Shown: piece after piece, positions 46,201 to 57,476 of the stretch
Position numbering within the stretch: position 1 is the first letter of the stretch
Layout of the letters: every line of letters starts with the position of its first letter
From: Pandoraea sp. PE-S2T-3
GTDB taxonomy: Bacteria > Pseudomonadota > Gammaproteobacteria > Burkholderiales > Burkholderiaceae
Reading direction: 5' to 3'
Length of the DNA: 64,000 nucleotides
Assembly: GCF_002179965.1 (NCBI RefSeq)
Contig: NZ_NGUQ01000015.1
Span: 124,001-188,000, forward strand
Position numbers and translations under genes: made by a program
Notes under the pieces: generated by a model
What the model saw: the letters and a program-made list of their open reading frames with translations, nothing else
Database searches by the model: none
What the model was told of the DNA's origin: nothing

Positions 46201-48073
46201 GCGCCTGCAAACGGCGTGGCTGCGCATCGGCGAGGCGATCTCCGATATTCAGGAATTCACGGATCTCCGCAATGGCTGGATTCTGATTTACACGCCACGC
46301 CTGTTGGCGAACAGCGTGAAAGAATTTCCGGACCGCCGGCAGCTCAGCGACTGGGTGAGAGCCCAGGCGCGAGACCCGCACACCTGTGCCCGGCTGCTCA
46401 GTTGCTTCTCGCAGGCAGACCGCCGTGACGAAATGGCCCCGGGCGTCGACGCCGTGCTTGCCGCCATCGACATCGGGCCATCCACGCCACACAAGATTTT
46501 TCCAAGCGAAACGTTTGTGGGTGACCCGTTCTCGGAATTTGTGCACGTGTTCCGCCAGCGCACACGAGACGAGATCATCAACCCCCGTATGGCGCTGCCG
46601 GCCAACCCGCAAGCGGTCATTGTCTCGCGCATTCTGCAATCGCTCGCGATGCTGAACTGGATGACCGGGTTCGGCATCGTCGTTGAGGCGCCTGTCCCCG
46701 GCCTGCTGGAAGCCAACGTCATGCTGTCCTTCAACAACATCGCCATGGGCGGGACCACCGCCGCGCTGGGTGACGCACAGACCCGCCCGGCGGGCTGGGC
46801 GTCGTTGATGGCGGGCATTGCCGGTGGCATTCCCATCGGCTACCACTACAAGGCCAGCCTTACCTTTCAGGACGAAGTGCAGTTGTTTATCAACCGCACA
46901 CCGTTCGAGCAGCTCAAGCGGCTGATGCCCAATCTGTACCGAAGCGAGGCGGGATTTGTGGCGGCATCGGGGGACGCCCGCTTCGACGTGGAGTACTACC
47001 CCGCGCAGGGGACTTGGCGATTAACGGACCCTACCGGGCTGAACGGACCGGGGCCGGCAATTTCACAGACGTCGACCTACGAGTGGGTACTCGACGCGGC
47101 AACGCCATCGGCCGAGAGCACGGCCCCCGCTGCGTCGTCAGTGTTTCATGACGACATCAGCCGAAATTTCGTGGATGTGGAATTCAGGGCAAAAAGCGCG
47201 GCACTGGCAAACGCAGTCGTCGATGCCGACCGAGAGGCCTTTCTCGCCGGCAAGATCGAGGCCGGGGCCAGCCCGCTGCAATGGGACGCGTCGTACCGCC
47301 CTGCCGACCTGCTGAAACTCGACTTCACCGACCCGGCACAGAAAGACCCGCGATTGCTTGGCATTCTGGCACGCCGGATCAACGATGCCCTTCGGTTCGA
47401 ATCAACCCAGCGAGCTATCGCCAACGCCCGAATCATCGCCGAGGACGTCCGCGCGGCAGGAGGAATCTTCGAGCCCTTCACGCAGGCGGCCTACGTCAAC
47501 AGCAATGCCGACGGTCACACCGGCTTCTGCCTGCCCTTGACACGTGCGATGGCGGCCGCGCTCCACATTGGCCGCGACGGCGCATTCATCGGCAACCTGC
47601 GGCGCGCCATCGCCAATCCGCAATCGGAGGCCGCGATCCGGCTGCGCGACAATCTCGTCGCGCTGCACTCGAGTGTTCCGGCAAATCGGTTGGAGTTACC
47701 TCTGCACGGCATGCGCAGTGGGGAGAACGCGCTGAACATGGAGCAGCTCTTCCGCCTGTTTACGGCCGGGCACCTCGACATGCGCACGTACGTCATCAAG
47801 ACGCGGGCGCATGCCATGTCCGTCACGGTGGGGAGCCGTGCTTCGTGGTTCTACGATGCGAATTTCGGGTTGGCCCGATTCAGTACCCCGCAGCAGCTTG
47901 CGGTAGCTTTCGCGACGCACCTGACCGAGCGAGGACTGGGCCGTCTCTACCAGTCGTATGGCACCGCCGACAACCTGCTCTTTCTCGTCGACACGCTACA
48001 GACACAGTTGCTGCGGCACGTCGGGCTGCGCCCGGGGATAACCGTCAACGACATCCTGAAACCGATGTTGTGA
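43292..48073 (+). CDS. Giant toxin-like protein with a C-terminal YopT/C58-like Cys-His-Asp protease signature
   Basis: 1593 aa. The N-terminal ~50 residues are Ser/Thr/Asn/Ala-rich, as in type III effectors, and there is no Sec signal. A His-rich stretch (residues ~308-360, with seven consecutive His) separates an N-terminal helical part from a large middle region. Near residues 1225-1245 is FDVEYYPAQGTWRLTDPTG, resembling segments of dermonecrotic/Mcf-like toxins. The last 200 residues contain Cys1413 in GHTGFCLPLTRAM, His1507 in RAHAMSVTV and Asp1522 in WFYDANFG. The His-Asp spacing of 15 is close to the 16 of YopT (His258-Asp274). A cysteine protease of the C58 clan is inferred. The ATG at 43337 (MISTTNIVS) is an alternative start. 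Expressed divergently from MaoC and next to the Rhs unit. Confidence 0.65.
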   Translation: MNRLIIKISCSDIGNMISTTNIVSTASPINSATACGASPNQQLTGTSAPAEGHAIVQTLLADLHVPDAAQWAQQLAQACAENTGLRTSLMLALTQTPLGDIARWLEADNDPLVRTLNDHADLAEGILASLERALLARRPYESLEEVVAGVTSRDNLRNIRRSYARDDGRRQREFDARDGPLDVGDRWKQDLCDTFTWLRMMGTGHDPWQQDRDYEAMARALAAEMPAGPDHPAWHKHGAIGVLTGLLYAFGGVKTTFDAIGDCLMRVVDSLGTAVNVPLPADPLVFAAAQGAVIERSTALPQPLRHALHHQLHHHHHHHRKHDVHTLSQGSQADGVSAAHTHHVHGHRRHQRRHLNETHTPEHSPLAPSATIQRLIALATTQIARHEAQFDFTARVANITDWSQLIRKNLAAAATPGRTPFNSDQWFLNRFRFFYPSKENGALAGQMDRGGLEESTKLTRAALQYFGSGEALGGADVEYGIYTHGTPRLGHYLPSGESTRLSVRRLMQTIHATRPVPLQTLDAMRSHNTSTPLDAPLYRHGVTMLAYDAELEYAAGQLSQTGLILAQLVAYAPSAALRIASDSNLAELQGYTVDVEIPGRRGLSRPGGMFAVSQSARTATDSGGRVILYAAGSTAPLREYASIGHLVQDFARGKVSGAYGDMMQRLPLSIARDIMNGTVCAISLTATDGDLVHLSLASSAEVIGNDIRRAGRQLVSGERRTAWAHWLAGVPSTDFEAELERPAPQVTGFKDPLPPPQQLHIRLETMQQVRAMTDLRASVSAALPDLRRGAVQYAAQLVEDMSGASIDAAKVYMHVYEMHIGQGPIANPPWKTVQASGTGTLDQIVLDIAQGERETTLSANTEAIFSLDSEPHGARALSLGSLTPVQLLARIDAGHFIAQQGRRLDTFWNTHEGQVRSALKSAFVMDAFLQGHERTLGAEGVDIARRIARCERMDLLDLDHLPEHFVLAGSRLQTAWLRIGEAISDIQEFTDLRNGWILIYTPRLLANSVKEFPDRRQLSDWVRAQARDPHTCARLLSCFSQADRRDEMAPGVDAVLAAIDIGPSTPHKIFPSETFVGDPFSEFVHVFRQRTRDEIINPRMALPANPQAVIVSRILQSLAMLNWMTGFGIVVEAPVPGLLEANVMLSFNNIAMGGTTAALGDAQTRPAGWASLMAGIAGGIPIGYHYKASLTFQDEVQLFINRTPFEQLKRLMPNLYRSEAGFVAASGDARFDVEYYPAQGTWRLTDPTGLNGPGPAISQTSTYEWVLDAATPSAESTAPAASSVFHDDISRNFVDVEFRAKSAALANAVVDADREAFLAGKIEAGASPLQWDASYRPADLLKLDFTDPAQKDPRLLGILARRINDALRFESTQRAIANARIIAEDVRAAGGIFEPFTQAAYVNSNADGHTGFCLPLTRAMAAALHIGRDGAFIGNLRRAIANPQSEAAIRLRDNLVALHSSVPANRLELPLHGMRSGENALNMEQLFRLFTAGHLDMRTYVIKTRAHAMSVTVGSRASWFYDANFGLARFSTPQQLAVAFATHLTERGLGRLYQSYGTADNLLFLVDTLQTQLLRHVGLRPGITVNDILKPML

Positions 48074-48123
48074 CGAGGGACTGAGGCGTGATGAGGCGGT
48101 AGTGCGCTGGCGGCAAGGGCGCC

Positions 48124-48651
48124 CTATTGCAGGGTTTCTTTCGCGCCTTCGGGGATGGGCAGCGCCATGACATCAATACCCTCTTCGGCAAGGGCCTCGG
48201 ACTCTTCGCGTGAGACGGTGCCGCGGATATTGCGCTCCGGGGCTTCCTGATAGTGGATCTTGCGGGCCTCTTCGGCAAAATTCTTGCCGACGTCTTCCGT
48301 GTTGGCGATCACATGGCGCACTGCCTTCATCCACAGCGCCTGAATCTCGCGTTGCGCTTGGGCGACTTCGGGCGGCAATGACGGGGCAGACGAGGGACCG
48401 GACTTTGCGGCGCTCCCCTTCGCTCCCGGGGAGGTGCCTGCCGAGGCAGCCGAAGCGGCCGAAGCGGCATTGCGCCCCGTCGCGCCCGACAGATTCAGGC
48501 GCGGGGCTGAAGGCACGCGCACGATGCCCGTGTCGCCGCAGACGGGGCAAGCGACCAGCCCGCGAGACTGCTGCGAAAGGTAATCGTCCTCCGAGCCGAA
48601 CCAGCCTTCGAAGGTGTGCTCGTGCGCACAACGCAAATCAAAAACCTTCAT
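48124..48651 (-). CDS. DUF1178 family protein
   Basis: 175 aa. It starts MKVFDLRCAHEHTFEGWFGS and has a zinc-ribbon-like set: Cys and His near the start plus VACPVCGDTG. A variable Ala/Ser/Gly linker follows, then the conserved helix PEVAQAQREIQALWMKAVRH and the close RKIHYQEAPERNIRG. This is the DUF1178 family of alpha- and betaproteobacteria, function unknown. I use the ATG at 48651 that begins the conserved sequence; ten extra codons upstream are unsupported. It lies downstream of the NUDIX gene on the same strand with a hairpin between them. Confidence 0.87.
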   Translation of the reverse strand: MKVFDLRCAHEHTFEGWFGSEDDYLSQQSRGLVACPVCGDTGIVRVPSAPRLNLSGATGRNAASAASAASAGTSPGAKGSAAKSGPSSAPSLPPEVAQAQREIQALWMKAVRHVIANTEDVGKNFAEEARKIHYQEAPERNIRGTVSREESEALAEEGIDVMALPIPEGAKETLQ

Positions 48652-48706
48652 GACGCAATGAGTGTGTCCCTGCCCGGCCATGGACCGGGACCGGAATCAA
48701 TAGAGG

Positions 48707-48728
48707 GGCGCCCGCTGCGGCGGGCGCC
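48707..48728 (-). terminator. Stem-loop between the NUDIX and DUF1178 genes
   Basis: GGCGCCCGC pairs with GCGGGCGCC around a four-base loop just after the NUDIX stop. There is no T-run on the minus strand, so it may only attenuate. Confidence 0.5.
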
Positions 48729-48734
48729 GTGGCT

Positions 48735-49328
48735 TCAGCGCAGCGGCGAACGCTCGTTCGGCTGCCAGACTCCGGATAATATCTTTTCCAGCCAGAACGC
48801 GCCGATAACCGATTTGACGTCCGTGATACGGCCATCGCGCACCCATTGCAGCAACTCGGTGGCCGGCATCTTGAACACATCGAGAAACTCACCGTCGTCG
48901 AGCTTCTGTTCACCCAGCCTAAGGTCACGCGCCAGCCAGATATCGATGAACTCGGTGGAATACGAAATCACCGGGTGGATACGCGTCAGGTAGTCCCAGC
49001 GCTCGGCGTGATAACCGGTCTCTTCGAGCAGTTCGCGCTTGCCGCAGGCCAGACCGCCCTCGGCTTCGTCGAGCTTGCCGGCAGGCAGCTCGGTCATCAC
49101 GCGGCGCAGCGGATAGCGGTACTGGCGCTCCATGAGCACCTGCCCGTCTTCGAACAACGGAATCACCATCACCGCCCCCGGGTGCGTGGTGTATTCGCGC
49201 GTGGCCGTCTTGCCATCCGGCAGACGCACGCTGTCGCGCTTGATGGTCAGGAATGCGCCGTCGTAGACGGTATCGGTCGTGATCTGCGTCTCTATGAGGT
49301 GCTGATCGTCTGTTTGACGTTGTGTCAT
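48735..49328 (-). CDS. NUDIX hydrolase, ADP-ribose pyrophosphatase type
   Basis: 197 aa. The Nudix box is complete: it begins with GKLDEAEGG and ends with KRELLEETGY, so Gly, the metal-binding Glu residues and the REL-EE element are all present. The context GAVMVIPLFEDGQVLMERQY and YRYPLRRVMTELPAGK is typical of NudF-like ADP-ribose/nucleotide-sugar pyrophosphatases. These clear ADP-ribose to AMP and ribose-5-phosphate. GGAGG lies five bases before the ATG (49328). It follows the terminator of the complex I operon, whose NADH turnover may be only coincidentally related. Confidence 0.9.
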   Translation of the reverse strand: MTQRQTDDQHLIETQITTDTVYDGAFLTIKRDSVRLPDGKTATREYTTHPGAVMVIPLFEDGQVLMERQYRYPLRRVMTELPAGKLDEAEGGLACGKRELLEETGYHAERWDYLTRIHPVISYSTEFIDIWLARDLRLGEQKLDDGEFLDVFKMPATELLQWVRDGRITDVKSVIGAFWLEKILSGVWQPNERSPLR

Positions 49329-49390
49329 GAAACCTCCATGGCGGCACAAAGCGTGCACGAAACCGGTTCAAAACCCATACAAAACCATAC

Positions 49391-49419
49391 AAAACAAAAC
49401 GCCGCCCAGTGGGCGGCGT
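49391..49419 (-). terminator. Rho-independent terminator of the nuo operon
   Basis: On the minus strand ACGCCGCCC pairs with GGGCGGCGT around a short loop and runs into TTTTGTTTTG. It lies directly after the DUF2818 stop and closes the complex I operon. Confidence 0.85.
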
Positions 49420-49436
49420 CTCATGAAGCCAACATC

Positions 49437-49754
49437 TTACGCGGCAGCCGCCGGTCGATGACGCCACAAGTACCGGTAGACGAACCCCGGAAACGCGAAC
49501 ACGACAAACAAGCTCGCCGTCACCGCGTAGAACTCCCAGCCCTGAGCGAACACGTTGCCGATGCTTTTCTCGATCAGATAGCCGAGTGCACCGACCACAA
49601 AGTACGCCACCACCATCTCCAGCAGACGCAGCCACAACGACTTCACCGGCACCTTGCGGGGGATGAAGCCGAACAGGCGCTGGTTCACGAACGGCAGGTT
49701 CGCGCCGAGCAGCGCCAGCAGAATCACAAGCGTACCACCTGCTGTCATACCCAT
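49437..49754 (-). CDS. DUF2818 family small membrane protein, end of the nuo operon
   Basis: 105 aa with three hydrophobic helices: residues ~5-25, ~45-62 and ~75-97 (AVTASLFVVFAFPGFVYRYL). I recognise it as DUF2818, a betaproteobacterial family regularly encoded directly after nuoN. No function is known; the constant position suggests a complex I assembly or accessory role. GGGAGA lies about ten bases before the ATG. Only ~50 bases separate it from nuoN, and the operon terminator follows. Confidence 0.85.
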   Translation of the reverse strand: MGMTAGGTLVILLALLGANLPFVNQRLFGFIPRKVPVKSLWLRLLEMVVAYFVVGALGYLIEKSIGNVFAQGWEFYAVTASLFVVFAFPGFVYRYLWRHRPAAAA

Positions 49755-49805
49755 CGTTCGTGTCTCCCGTCTTTCGTCGCGTCGGCTAGCTTCAGCTTGC
49801 CGGTA

Positions 49806-51275
49806 TTAGCTCGCCAAAGTCAGCTTGATCGTGCGCAGGCACCAGTCCATCAGCGGACCCGGCATCAGGCCGAGGTACACCAGCACCAGACCGTTGAGCG
49901 AGAGCACCAGACGCATCGTGCCGCTGCCTTCCAGCGCGTTGCTGTCTTCCGGCTTGTCGAAGTACATCAGCTTCACGACACGCAGGTAGTAGAACGCACC
50001 GATCAGCGAAGCGATCACGGCCACGACGGCCAGCCACACCATACCGGCGTTGATCACCGCCTGAAGCACTGCCAGCTTGGCGTAGAAGCCTGCCAGCGGC
50101 GGAATGCCGGCCAGCGAGAACATCAACATCAGCATGACGAACGCGAACCACGGGCTACGCTGGTTCAGGCCCTTCAGATCCGACAGGTTTTCGGCTTCGA
50201 AACCCTTGCGCGAGAGCAGCAGCACGATACCGAACGTGCCCAGCGTCGTCAGCAGATAGATCACGCTGTAGAACAGCGACGATCCGTACGCGTCGGCGAT
50301 ACCGTCGATCTTGCCGCCCACCACGCCCGAGAGCATGCCCAGCAGCACGAAGCCCATGTGCGAGATCGTCGAGTACGCCAGCAGACGCTTGACGTTGGTC
50401 TGTACGATGGCCGTCAGGTTACCGATCACCAGCGAGAGCACCGCCATGATGATCAGCATCTGTTGCCAGTCGATCGCCAGCGGCAGCATGCCTTCGACGA
50501 GCAAGCGCAGCAGCAGCGCAAACGCACCCAGCTTCGGCGCGCCGCCGATCAGCAGCGTGACCGGGGTCGGTGCGCCTTGATAGACGTCCGGCACCCACAT
50601 GTGGAACGGCGCAGCACCGAGCTTGAACGCCAGACCGGCCACGATGAACACCACGCCGAACACCAGCACGATCTTGTTGACCGCGCCCGAAGCGATGACT
50701 TCGAAGACCTTGGCCAGTTCGAGCGAACCCGTCGCGCCGTACATCATCGACATGCCGTACAGCAGGAAGCCCGAAGCGAGCGCACCCAGCACGTAGTACT
50801 TCATGGCCGACTCGGTCGCGTTGGCCGAATCGCGCCACACGGCAGCGAGGGCGTACAGCGACAGCGACATCAGTTCCAGACCCAGATACAGCGTCAGGAA
50901 GTTGTTGCCCGAGATCATCACCGACAGCCCCAGCAGCGAGAACAAGCTGAGGATGTAGAAGTCGCCACGGGCCAGGCCGCGCGCTTCCAGATACTTCTGG
51001 CCGTAGACGAACGTCATGAACGTTGCCAGACCACCGAAGGCCTTGAGCAGGTTCGACATCGGGTCGGCGACGAACACATTGCCGAACAGGTAGTGCGACG
51101 CCGGGTCACTGGCGTTACACGCCCACAGCACCGACACGACCGCCGTCGTGATGAGTGCCAGCACGTAGTTCAGCTTGCGCGTCTGGCCGAGGAACGCGTC
51201 GCACATCATGATCACGAGGATCATGAGCAGCAGGATGGCCTCCGGCAACGCAGGCAGCAGATTAATGTTTTGCAT
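49806..51275 (-). CDS. nuoN: NADH-quinone oxidoreductase subunit N
   Basis: 489 aa with 14 predicted helices. It is one of the three antiporter-like proton-pumping subunits in the membrane arm of complex I. The discontinuous-helix region [20 protein letters not shown] and the Lys/His channel residues are in place, as is [19 protein letters not shown]. Its start [17 protein letters not shown] has AGGA upstream. It is the last classical nuo gene, followed by DUF2818. Confidence 0.96.
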   Translation of the reverse strand: MQNINLLPALPEAILLLMILVIMMCDAFLGQTRKLNYVLALITTAVVSVLWACNASDPASHYLFGNVFVADPMSNLLKAFGGLATFMTFVYGQKYLEARGLARGDFYILSLFSLLGLSVMISGNNFLTLYLGLELMSLSLYALAAVWRDSANATESAMKYYVLGALASGFLLYGMSMMYGATGSLELAKVFEVIASGAVNKIVLVFGVVFIVAGLAFKLGAAPFHMWVPDVYQGAPTPVTLLIGGAPKLGAFALLLRLLVEGMLPLAIDWQQMLIIMAVLSLVIGNLTAIVQTNVKRLLAYSTISHMGFVLLGMLSGVVGGKIDGIADAYGSSLFYSVIYLLTTLGTFGIVLLLSRKGFEAENLSDLKGLNQRSPWFAFVMLMLMFSLAGIPPLAGFYAKLAVLQAVINAGMVWLAVVAVIASLIGAFYYLRVVKLMYFDKPEDSNALEGSGTMRLVLSLNGLVLVYLGLMPGPLMDWCLRTIKLTLAS

Positions 51276-51295
51276 GATCTAGATTTCCTCCCCGA

Positions 51296-52777
51296 TTACG
51301 GCAGCTTGGTCTGCGCCACGTGGGCGAGGAGGTTAACCACGGAGGTGTGCATCAGGTCCGTGAAAGGCTTCGGATAGATACCCATGAACAGCGTGAGTGC
51401 AGCCAACACGGCCAGCATGAAGAACTCGCGCTTGTTGATATCGATCAGCTCGCGCACGTGGTCGTTGGCAATCGCACCGAAGATCACGCGCTTGTACATC
51501 CACAGCGAATACGCAGCACCGGTGATCAGCGAAGTGGCTGCAAGCAGACCCACCCAGAAGTTCAGCTTCACGGCACCCAGAATCACCAGGAACTCACCCA
51601 CGAAGCCCGACGTTGCCGGCAGGCCGCTGTTGGCCATCGCGAACAGCATGAAGAACGCGGCAAACTTCGGCATCGTGTTCACCACACCGCCGTAGTCGGC
51701 GATGTTGCGCGAGTGCATGCGGTCATACAGCACGCCGATACACAGGAACATCGCGCCCGACACGAAGCCGTGCGAGATCATCTGCACCAGCGCACCCTGC
51801 ATGCCGATTTCGCTGAACATGAAGAAGCCCAGAATCGCGAAGCCCATGTGAGCGATCGACGAGTAAGCCACCAGTTTCTTCATGTCGGTCTGCACCAGCG
51901 CCACGAGGCCGATGTAGACGACGGCGATCAGTGCGAGCGTCACCATGAAGCCCGACAGATAGTGGCTGGCATCCGGTGCGATCGGCAGCGAGAAGCGCAG
52001 GAAACCATACGCGCCCAGCTTCAGCATGATCGCGGCCAGCACGACCGAGCCGCCGGTCGGGGCTTCCACGTGAGCGTCCGGCAGCCAGGTATGCACCGGC
52101 CACATCGGCACCTTCACCGCGAATGCCATGAAGAACGCCACGAACAGCAGTATCTGCACGTTCATCGGGATCTTCGCCGCGTACCAGTCGGTCAGCGTGA
52201 ACGAACCCGTCGCGTTGTACAGATAGATCAGCGCGACCAGCATCAGCAGCGAGCCGAGCAGCGTGTACAGGAAGAACTTGAACGCGGCGTACACCCGGTT
52301 CGGACCGCCCCACACACCGATGATCAGGTACATCGGGATCAGCGTGGCTTCGAAGAAGACGTAGAACAGCAGACCGTCTTGCGCCGAGAACACGCCGATC
52401 ATCAGACCCGAGAGGATCAGGAACGCGGCCATGTACTGCGCCACGCGTTCGGTAATCACTTCCCAGCCCGCGATCACCACGATCACCGTGATCAGCGCGG
52501 TGAGCACCACCAGCCACAGCGAAATGCCGTCGATGCCCAGGAAGTAGTTGATGTGAAAGCGTGCAATCCAGCTCGTCTTTTCGACGTACTGGAAGGCCGA
52601 CGTGTTGGCGTCGAAGTTCGAGATCAGCGGCAGCGTGACCAGGAAGCTCAGCAGCGAACCGATGAGCGCCAGAACACGGGCACCCGTCGGGTTACGGTCA
52701 TTTCCCACCGCGAGGACAACGATCCCCGACAAGATGGGCAGCCAAATGGCCAGACTCAGAAGCGGTAGCGATTGCAT
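51296..52777 (-). CDS. nuoM: NADH-quinone oxidoreductase subunit M
   Basis: 493 aa, 14 helices. It pumps protons in the membrane arm. FFEATLIPMYLIIGVWGG carries the key Glu of helix 5. FMAFAVKVPMWPVHTWLPDA and MKKLVAYSSIAHMGFAILG carry the Lys/His channel residues. The true start is MQSLPLLSLAIWLPIL at 52777; the frame remains open upstream into the nuoL region but that extension is not protein-like. It lies 20 bases after nuoL. Confidence 0.96.
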   Translation of the reverse strand: MQSLPLLSLAIWLPILSGIVVLAVGNDRNPTGARVLALIGSLLSFLVTLPLISNFDANTSAFQYVEKTSWIARFHINYFLGIDGISLWLVVLTALITVIVVIAGWEVITERVAQYMAAFLILSGLMIGVFSAQDGLLFYVFFEATLIPMYLIIGVWGGPNRVYAAFKFFLYTLLGSLLMLVALIYLYNATGSFTLTDWYAAKIPMNVQILLFVAFFMAFAVKVPMWPVHTWLPDAHVEAPTGGSVVLAAIMLKLGAYGFLRFSLPIAPDASHYLSGFMVTLALIAVVYIGLVALVQTDMKKLVAYSSIAHMGFAILGFFMFSEIGMQGALVQMISHGFVSGAMFLCIGVLYDRMHSRNIADYGGVVNTMPKFAAFFMLFAMANSGLPATSGFVGEFLVILGAVKLNFWVGLLAATSLITGAAYSLWMYKRVIFGAIANDHVRELIDINKREFFMLAVLAALTLFMGIYPKPFTDLMHTSVVNLLAHVAQTKLP

Positions 52778-52797
52778 TTTTTTTGTGGCTCCCCCTT

Positions 52798-54846
<2,049 letters not shown>

Positions 54847-54862
54847 AACAGCGTTCGCTTTA

Positions 54863-55174
54863 TTAACCCTTGAGGCGGTCGAGATCTTCGACGTTGACCG
54901 TTTCGAGCTTACGGAACAACGTGACCAGAATGGCCAGGCCAATCGCAGCTTCTGCGGCGGCCACCGTAAGGATGAAGAACACGAATACCTGACCGGCAAT
55001 GTCGCCCAGGTAATGCGAGAACGCGACGAAGTTCAGATTGACCGCGAGCAACATCAGCTCGATGGCCATCAGCAGCACGATCACATTTCTGCGGTTGAGG
55101 AAAATACCGGTAATGCTGATCGCGAAGAGAATCGCGCCCAACACCAGGTAATGCGCTAGCGACAACGACATCAT
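54863..55174 (-). CDS. nuoK: NADH-quinone oxidoreductase subunit K
   Basis: 103 aa with three helices. [19 protein letters not shown] and [20 protein letters not shown] include the two buried glutamates used in proton translocation (Glu in MAIELML and in [10 protein letters not shown]). AAGGAG lies before two adjacent ATGs (55174 and 55171); either may be used. It is the MrpC-like subunit beside nuoJ. Confidence 0.96.
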   Translation of the reverse strand: MMSLSLAHYLVLGAILFAISITGIFLNRRNVIVLLMAIELMLLAVNLNFVAFSHYLGDIAGQVFVFFILTVAAAEAAIGLAILVTLFRKLETVNVEDLDRLKG

Positions 55175-55183
55175 GCTGGCTCC

Positions 55184-55819
55184 TTATTCCGCCGCCGGCG
55201 TGTCGGCGCCGGTGGACTGCTGCCGGGCTTCGGCGGGCATCGACACCAGACGCACGCGCTCGTGTTTCTTCACGCGCACCTGCTTGCTCGGGTCGGTCTG
55301 CTTGTGATCCTTACGGGTACGCATGGTCAGCGCAATCGCTGCAACCACCGCCACCAGCAGGATCAGACCTGCCACTTCGAAGGCAAAGATATAGTCGGTG
55401 TACAGCGCAATGCCGAGCGCCTTGGTGTTCGGCACGTCGGGGGCCGATACGGCCTTGACCGGCGCACGCGTGGCACCATAGCCGCGCATCAGCACAAGCG
55501 CCGCTTCGACGATCATGATCGCGCCGACGGTGCTCGCCAGCGGAATGAACTTGCCGAAACCGCGTCGCAGTTCGTCGAGATTGATGTCGATCATCATCAC
55601 CACGAACAGGAACAGCACCATCACCGCGCCGACGTACACGAGCACCAGCATGATCGCGAGGAACTCAGCCTCGAGAAGCATCCAGATCGCAGCAGCGTTG
55701 AAGAAGGCCAGCACCAGGAACAGTGCCGACTGCACGGGGTTGCGCGAGGTCACGACCTTCAGACCCGAGACCACGAGGATCAGCGCAAACACGTAGAAAA
55801 GTAAGGTTGTGAATTCCAT
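55184..55819 (-). CDS. nuoJ: NADH-quinone oxidoreductase subunit J
   Basis: 211 aa with five helices in the first ~165 residues (FTTLLFYVFALILVVSGLKV, ALFLVLAFFNAAAIWMLLEA) and a charged cytoplasmic tail KDHKQTDPSKQVRVKKHERV. Family Glu and Tyr residues in AEFLAIMLVLVYVGAVMVLF are kept. I use the ATG at 55819 (MEFTTLL); a GTG two codons earlier is possible. It lies 9 bases before nuoK. Confidence 0.95.
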   Translation of the reverse strand: MEFTTLLFYVFALILVVSGLKVVTSRNPVQSALFLVLAFFNAAAIWMLLEAEFLAIMLVLVYVGAVMVLFLFVVMMIDINLDELRRGFGKFIPLASTVGAIMIVEAALVLMRGYGATRAPVKAVSAPDVPNTKALGIALYTDYIFAFEVAGLILLVAVVAAIALTMRTRKDHKQTDPSKQVRVKKHERVRLVSMPAEARQQSTGADTPAAE

Positions 55820-55896
55820 AATCACCGGAGTGTCGCCAAATTAGCCAACGTCAAGCCGTACCGGGCGCGCCGACGAGCGTCGCGCCCTGCCCTGCA

Positions 55897-56388
55897 TTAA
55901 CGGTACGGCGCATCGGCCGCCTTGGCCGCCGCGATTTCGTTTTCGTAACGATCGCCCACCGCGAGCAACATCTCTTTGGTGAAGTACAGATCGCCACGCT
56001 TCTCGCCGTGATACTCGAGGATGTGCGTTTCGACGATCGAGTCCACCGGGCAGCTTTCTTCGCAGAAGCCGCAAAAGATGCACTTGGTCAGATCGATGTC
56101 GTAGCGCGTGGTGCGACGGGTATTGTCGTCACGCACTTCCGATTCGATCGTGATGGCCATTGCCGGGCACACCGCTTCGCACAACTTGCATGCGATGCAA
56201 CGCTCTTCACCGTTCGGATAGCGGCGCAGCGCATGCAGACCGCGAAAACGCGGCGACAGCGGCGTCTTCTCTTCCGGAAACTGCACGGTCACTTTGCGTG
56301 CGAACGTGTAGCGCCCTGTGAGCGCCATGCCCTTGAGCAGTTCCAACAACAGGAAACTGCCAAAAAAGTCTTTGATTGCCCTTACCAT
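55897..56388 (-). CDS. nuoI: NADH-quinone oxidoreductase subunit I (two [4Fe-4S] clusters)
   Basis: 163 aa ferredoxin-like subunit carrying clusters N6a and N6b, which relay electrons to NuoB. The ligands are in [16 protein letters not shown] and [16 protein letters not shown], with all eight cysteines present. An amphipathic N-terminal helix ([19 protein letters not shown]) lies on the membrane. It is 77 bases before nuoJ and 23 bases after nuoH. Confidence 0.97.
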   Translation of the reverse strand: MVRAIKDFFGSFLLLELLKGMALTGRYTFARKVTVQFPEEKTPLSPRFRGLHALRRYPNGEERCIACKLCEAVCPAMAITIESEVRDDNTRRTTRYDIDLTKCIFCGFCEESCPVDSIVETHILEYHGEKRGDLYFTKEMLLAVGDRYENEIAAAKAADAPYR

Positions 56389-56411
56389 GGGATTCCTCTA
56401 CTCCGTTCGCC

Positions 56412-57476
56412 TCAGCCCCAGATGTTCCAGGGGGACATGATCCAGACACCCACCACGATCACCCAGACAATCGTCAGCGGCAGGAAAACTTTCCAGCCCA
56501 GACGCATGATCTGGTCGTAGCGGTAGCGCGGGAACGTCGCACGTACCCAAATGAACACCGACAGCAGCAGGAACACCTTAAACGCCAGCCAGAACACACC
56601 CGGGATGAACGACAGGAAGCCGAACGGCGCACTCCAGCCACCCAGGAACAGCACCGAGGCCAACGCCGAGATGATGATCATGTTGATGTACTCGGCCAGG
56701 AAGAAGAGCGCGAAGCCCATGCCCGAGTATTCGATCATGTGACCGGCCACGATTTCCGATTCGCCTTCCACCACGTCGAACGGGTGACGGTTCGTTTCCG
56801 CGATACCCGAGACGAAGTACACGACGAACATCGGCAGCAGCGGCAGCCAGTTCCACGACAACAGGTTCACGCCCATGCTGGCGAACATGCCGTGCTCTTG
56901 CGAGCGCACGATGTCCGACAGATTCAGCGAGCCGGCCGTCATCAGCACACACACCAGCGCGAAGCCCATGGCGATTTCATACGAAATCATCTGGGCCGAC
57001 GCGCGCATGGCGCCGAGGAAAGCGTATTTCGAGTTCGATGCCCAACCGGCCAGAATCACGCCGTACACACCGATCGACGAAATCGCCATCGCGTAGAGCA
57101 GACCGGCGTTCACGTCGGCGAGCACTGCGCCCGGCTGGAACGGGATCACCGCCCAGATCGCGAAGGCCGGCAGCACGGCCATCACCGGGGCGATGGCGTA
57201 AATGCCCTTGCTGACCTGCGTCGGCGTGATGACTTCCTTGAGCAGGAGCTTCAACACGTCGGCGATCGGCTGCAACAGACCGGCCGGACCCACGCGGTTC
57301 GGACCGAGACGCACGTGCATCCAGCCGATGAGCTTGCGCTCCCACAGAATCAGGTACGCCACGCACAGCAGCAGGATCACGGCCACGACGAGGATGCGGA
57401 CCAGCGCCCACACCGTCGGCCAGGCCACGCCCAGCAGTTGCGTGCCGTATTGATTGATGACTTCGTTCAGGCTCAT
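56412..57476 (-). CDS. nuoH: NADH-quinone oxidoreductase subunit H
   Basis: 354 aa with eight or nine helices. It forms the quinone chamber and joins the peripheral and membrane arms. Signatures are [20 protein letters not shown], the cytoplasmic acidic loop [20 protein letters not shown], and [15 protein letters not shown]. Its ATG directly adjoins the stop of nuoG with no gap. Confidence 0.97.
   Translation of the reverse strand: MSLNEVINQYGTQLLGVAWPTVWALVRILVVAVILLLCVAYLILWERKLIGWMHVRLGPNRVGPAGLLQPIADVLKLLLKEVITPTQVSKGIYAIAPVMAVLPAFAIWAVIPFQPGAVLADVNAGLLYAMAISSIGVYGVILAGWASNSKYAFLGAMRASAQMISYEIAMGFALVCVLMTAGSLNLSDIVRSQEHGMFASMGVNLLSWNWLPLLPMFVVYFVSGIAETNRHPFDVVEGESEIVAGHMIEYSGMGFALFFLAEYINMIIISALASVLFLGGWSAPFGFLSFIPGVFWLAFKVFLLLSVFIWVRATFPRYRYDQIMRLGWKVFLPLTIVWVIVVGVWIMSPWNIWG

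Noticed and set aside
48846-51377. An 843-codon plus-strand frame opposite the NUDIX and nuoN genes
   Set aside because: Gln/His/Arg-rich antisense artefact crossing several real genes.
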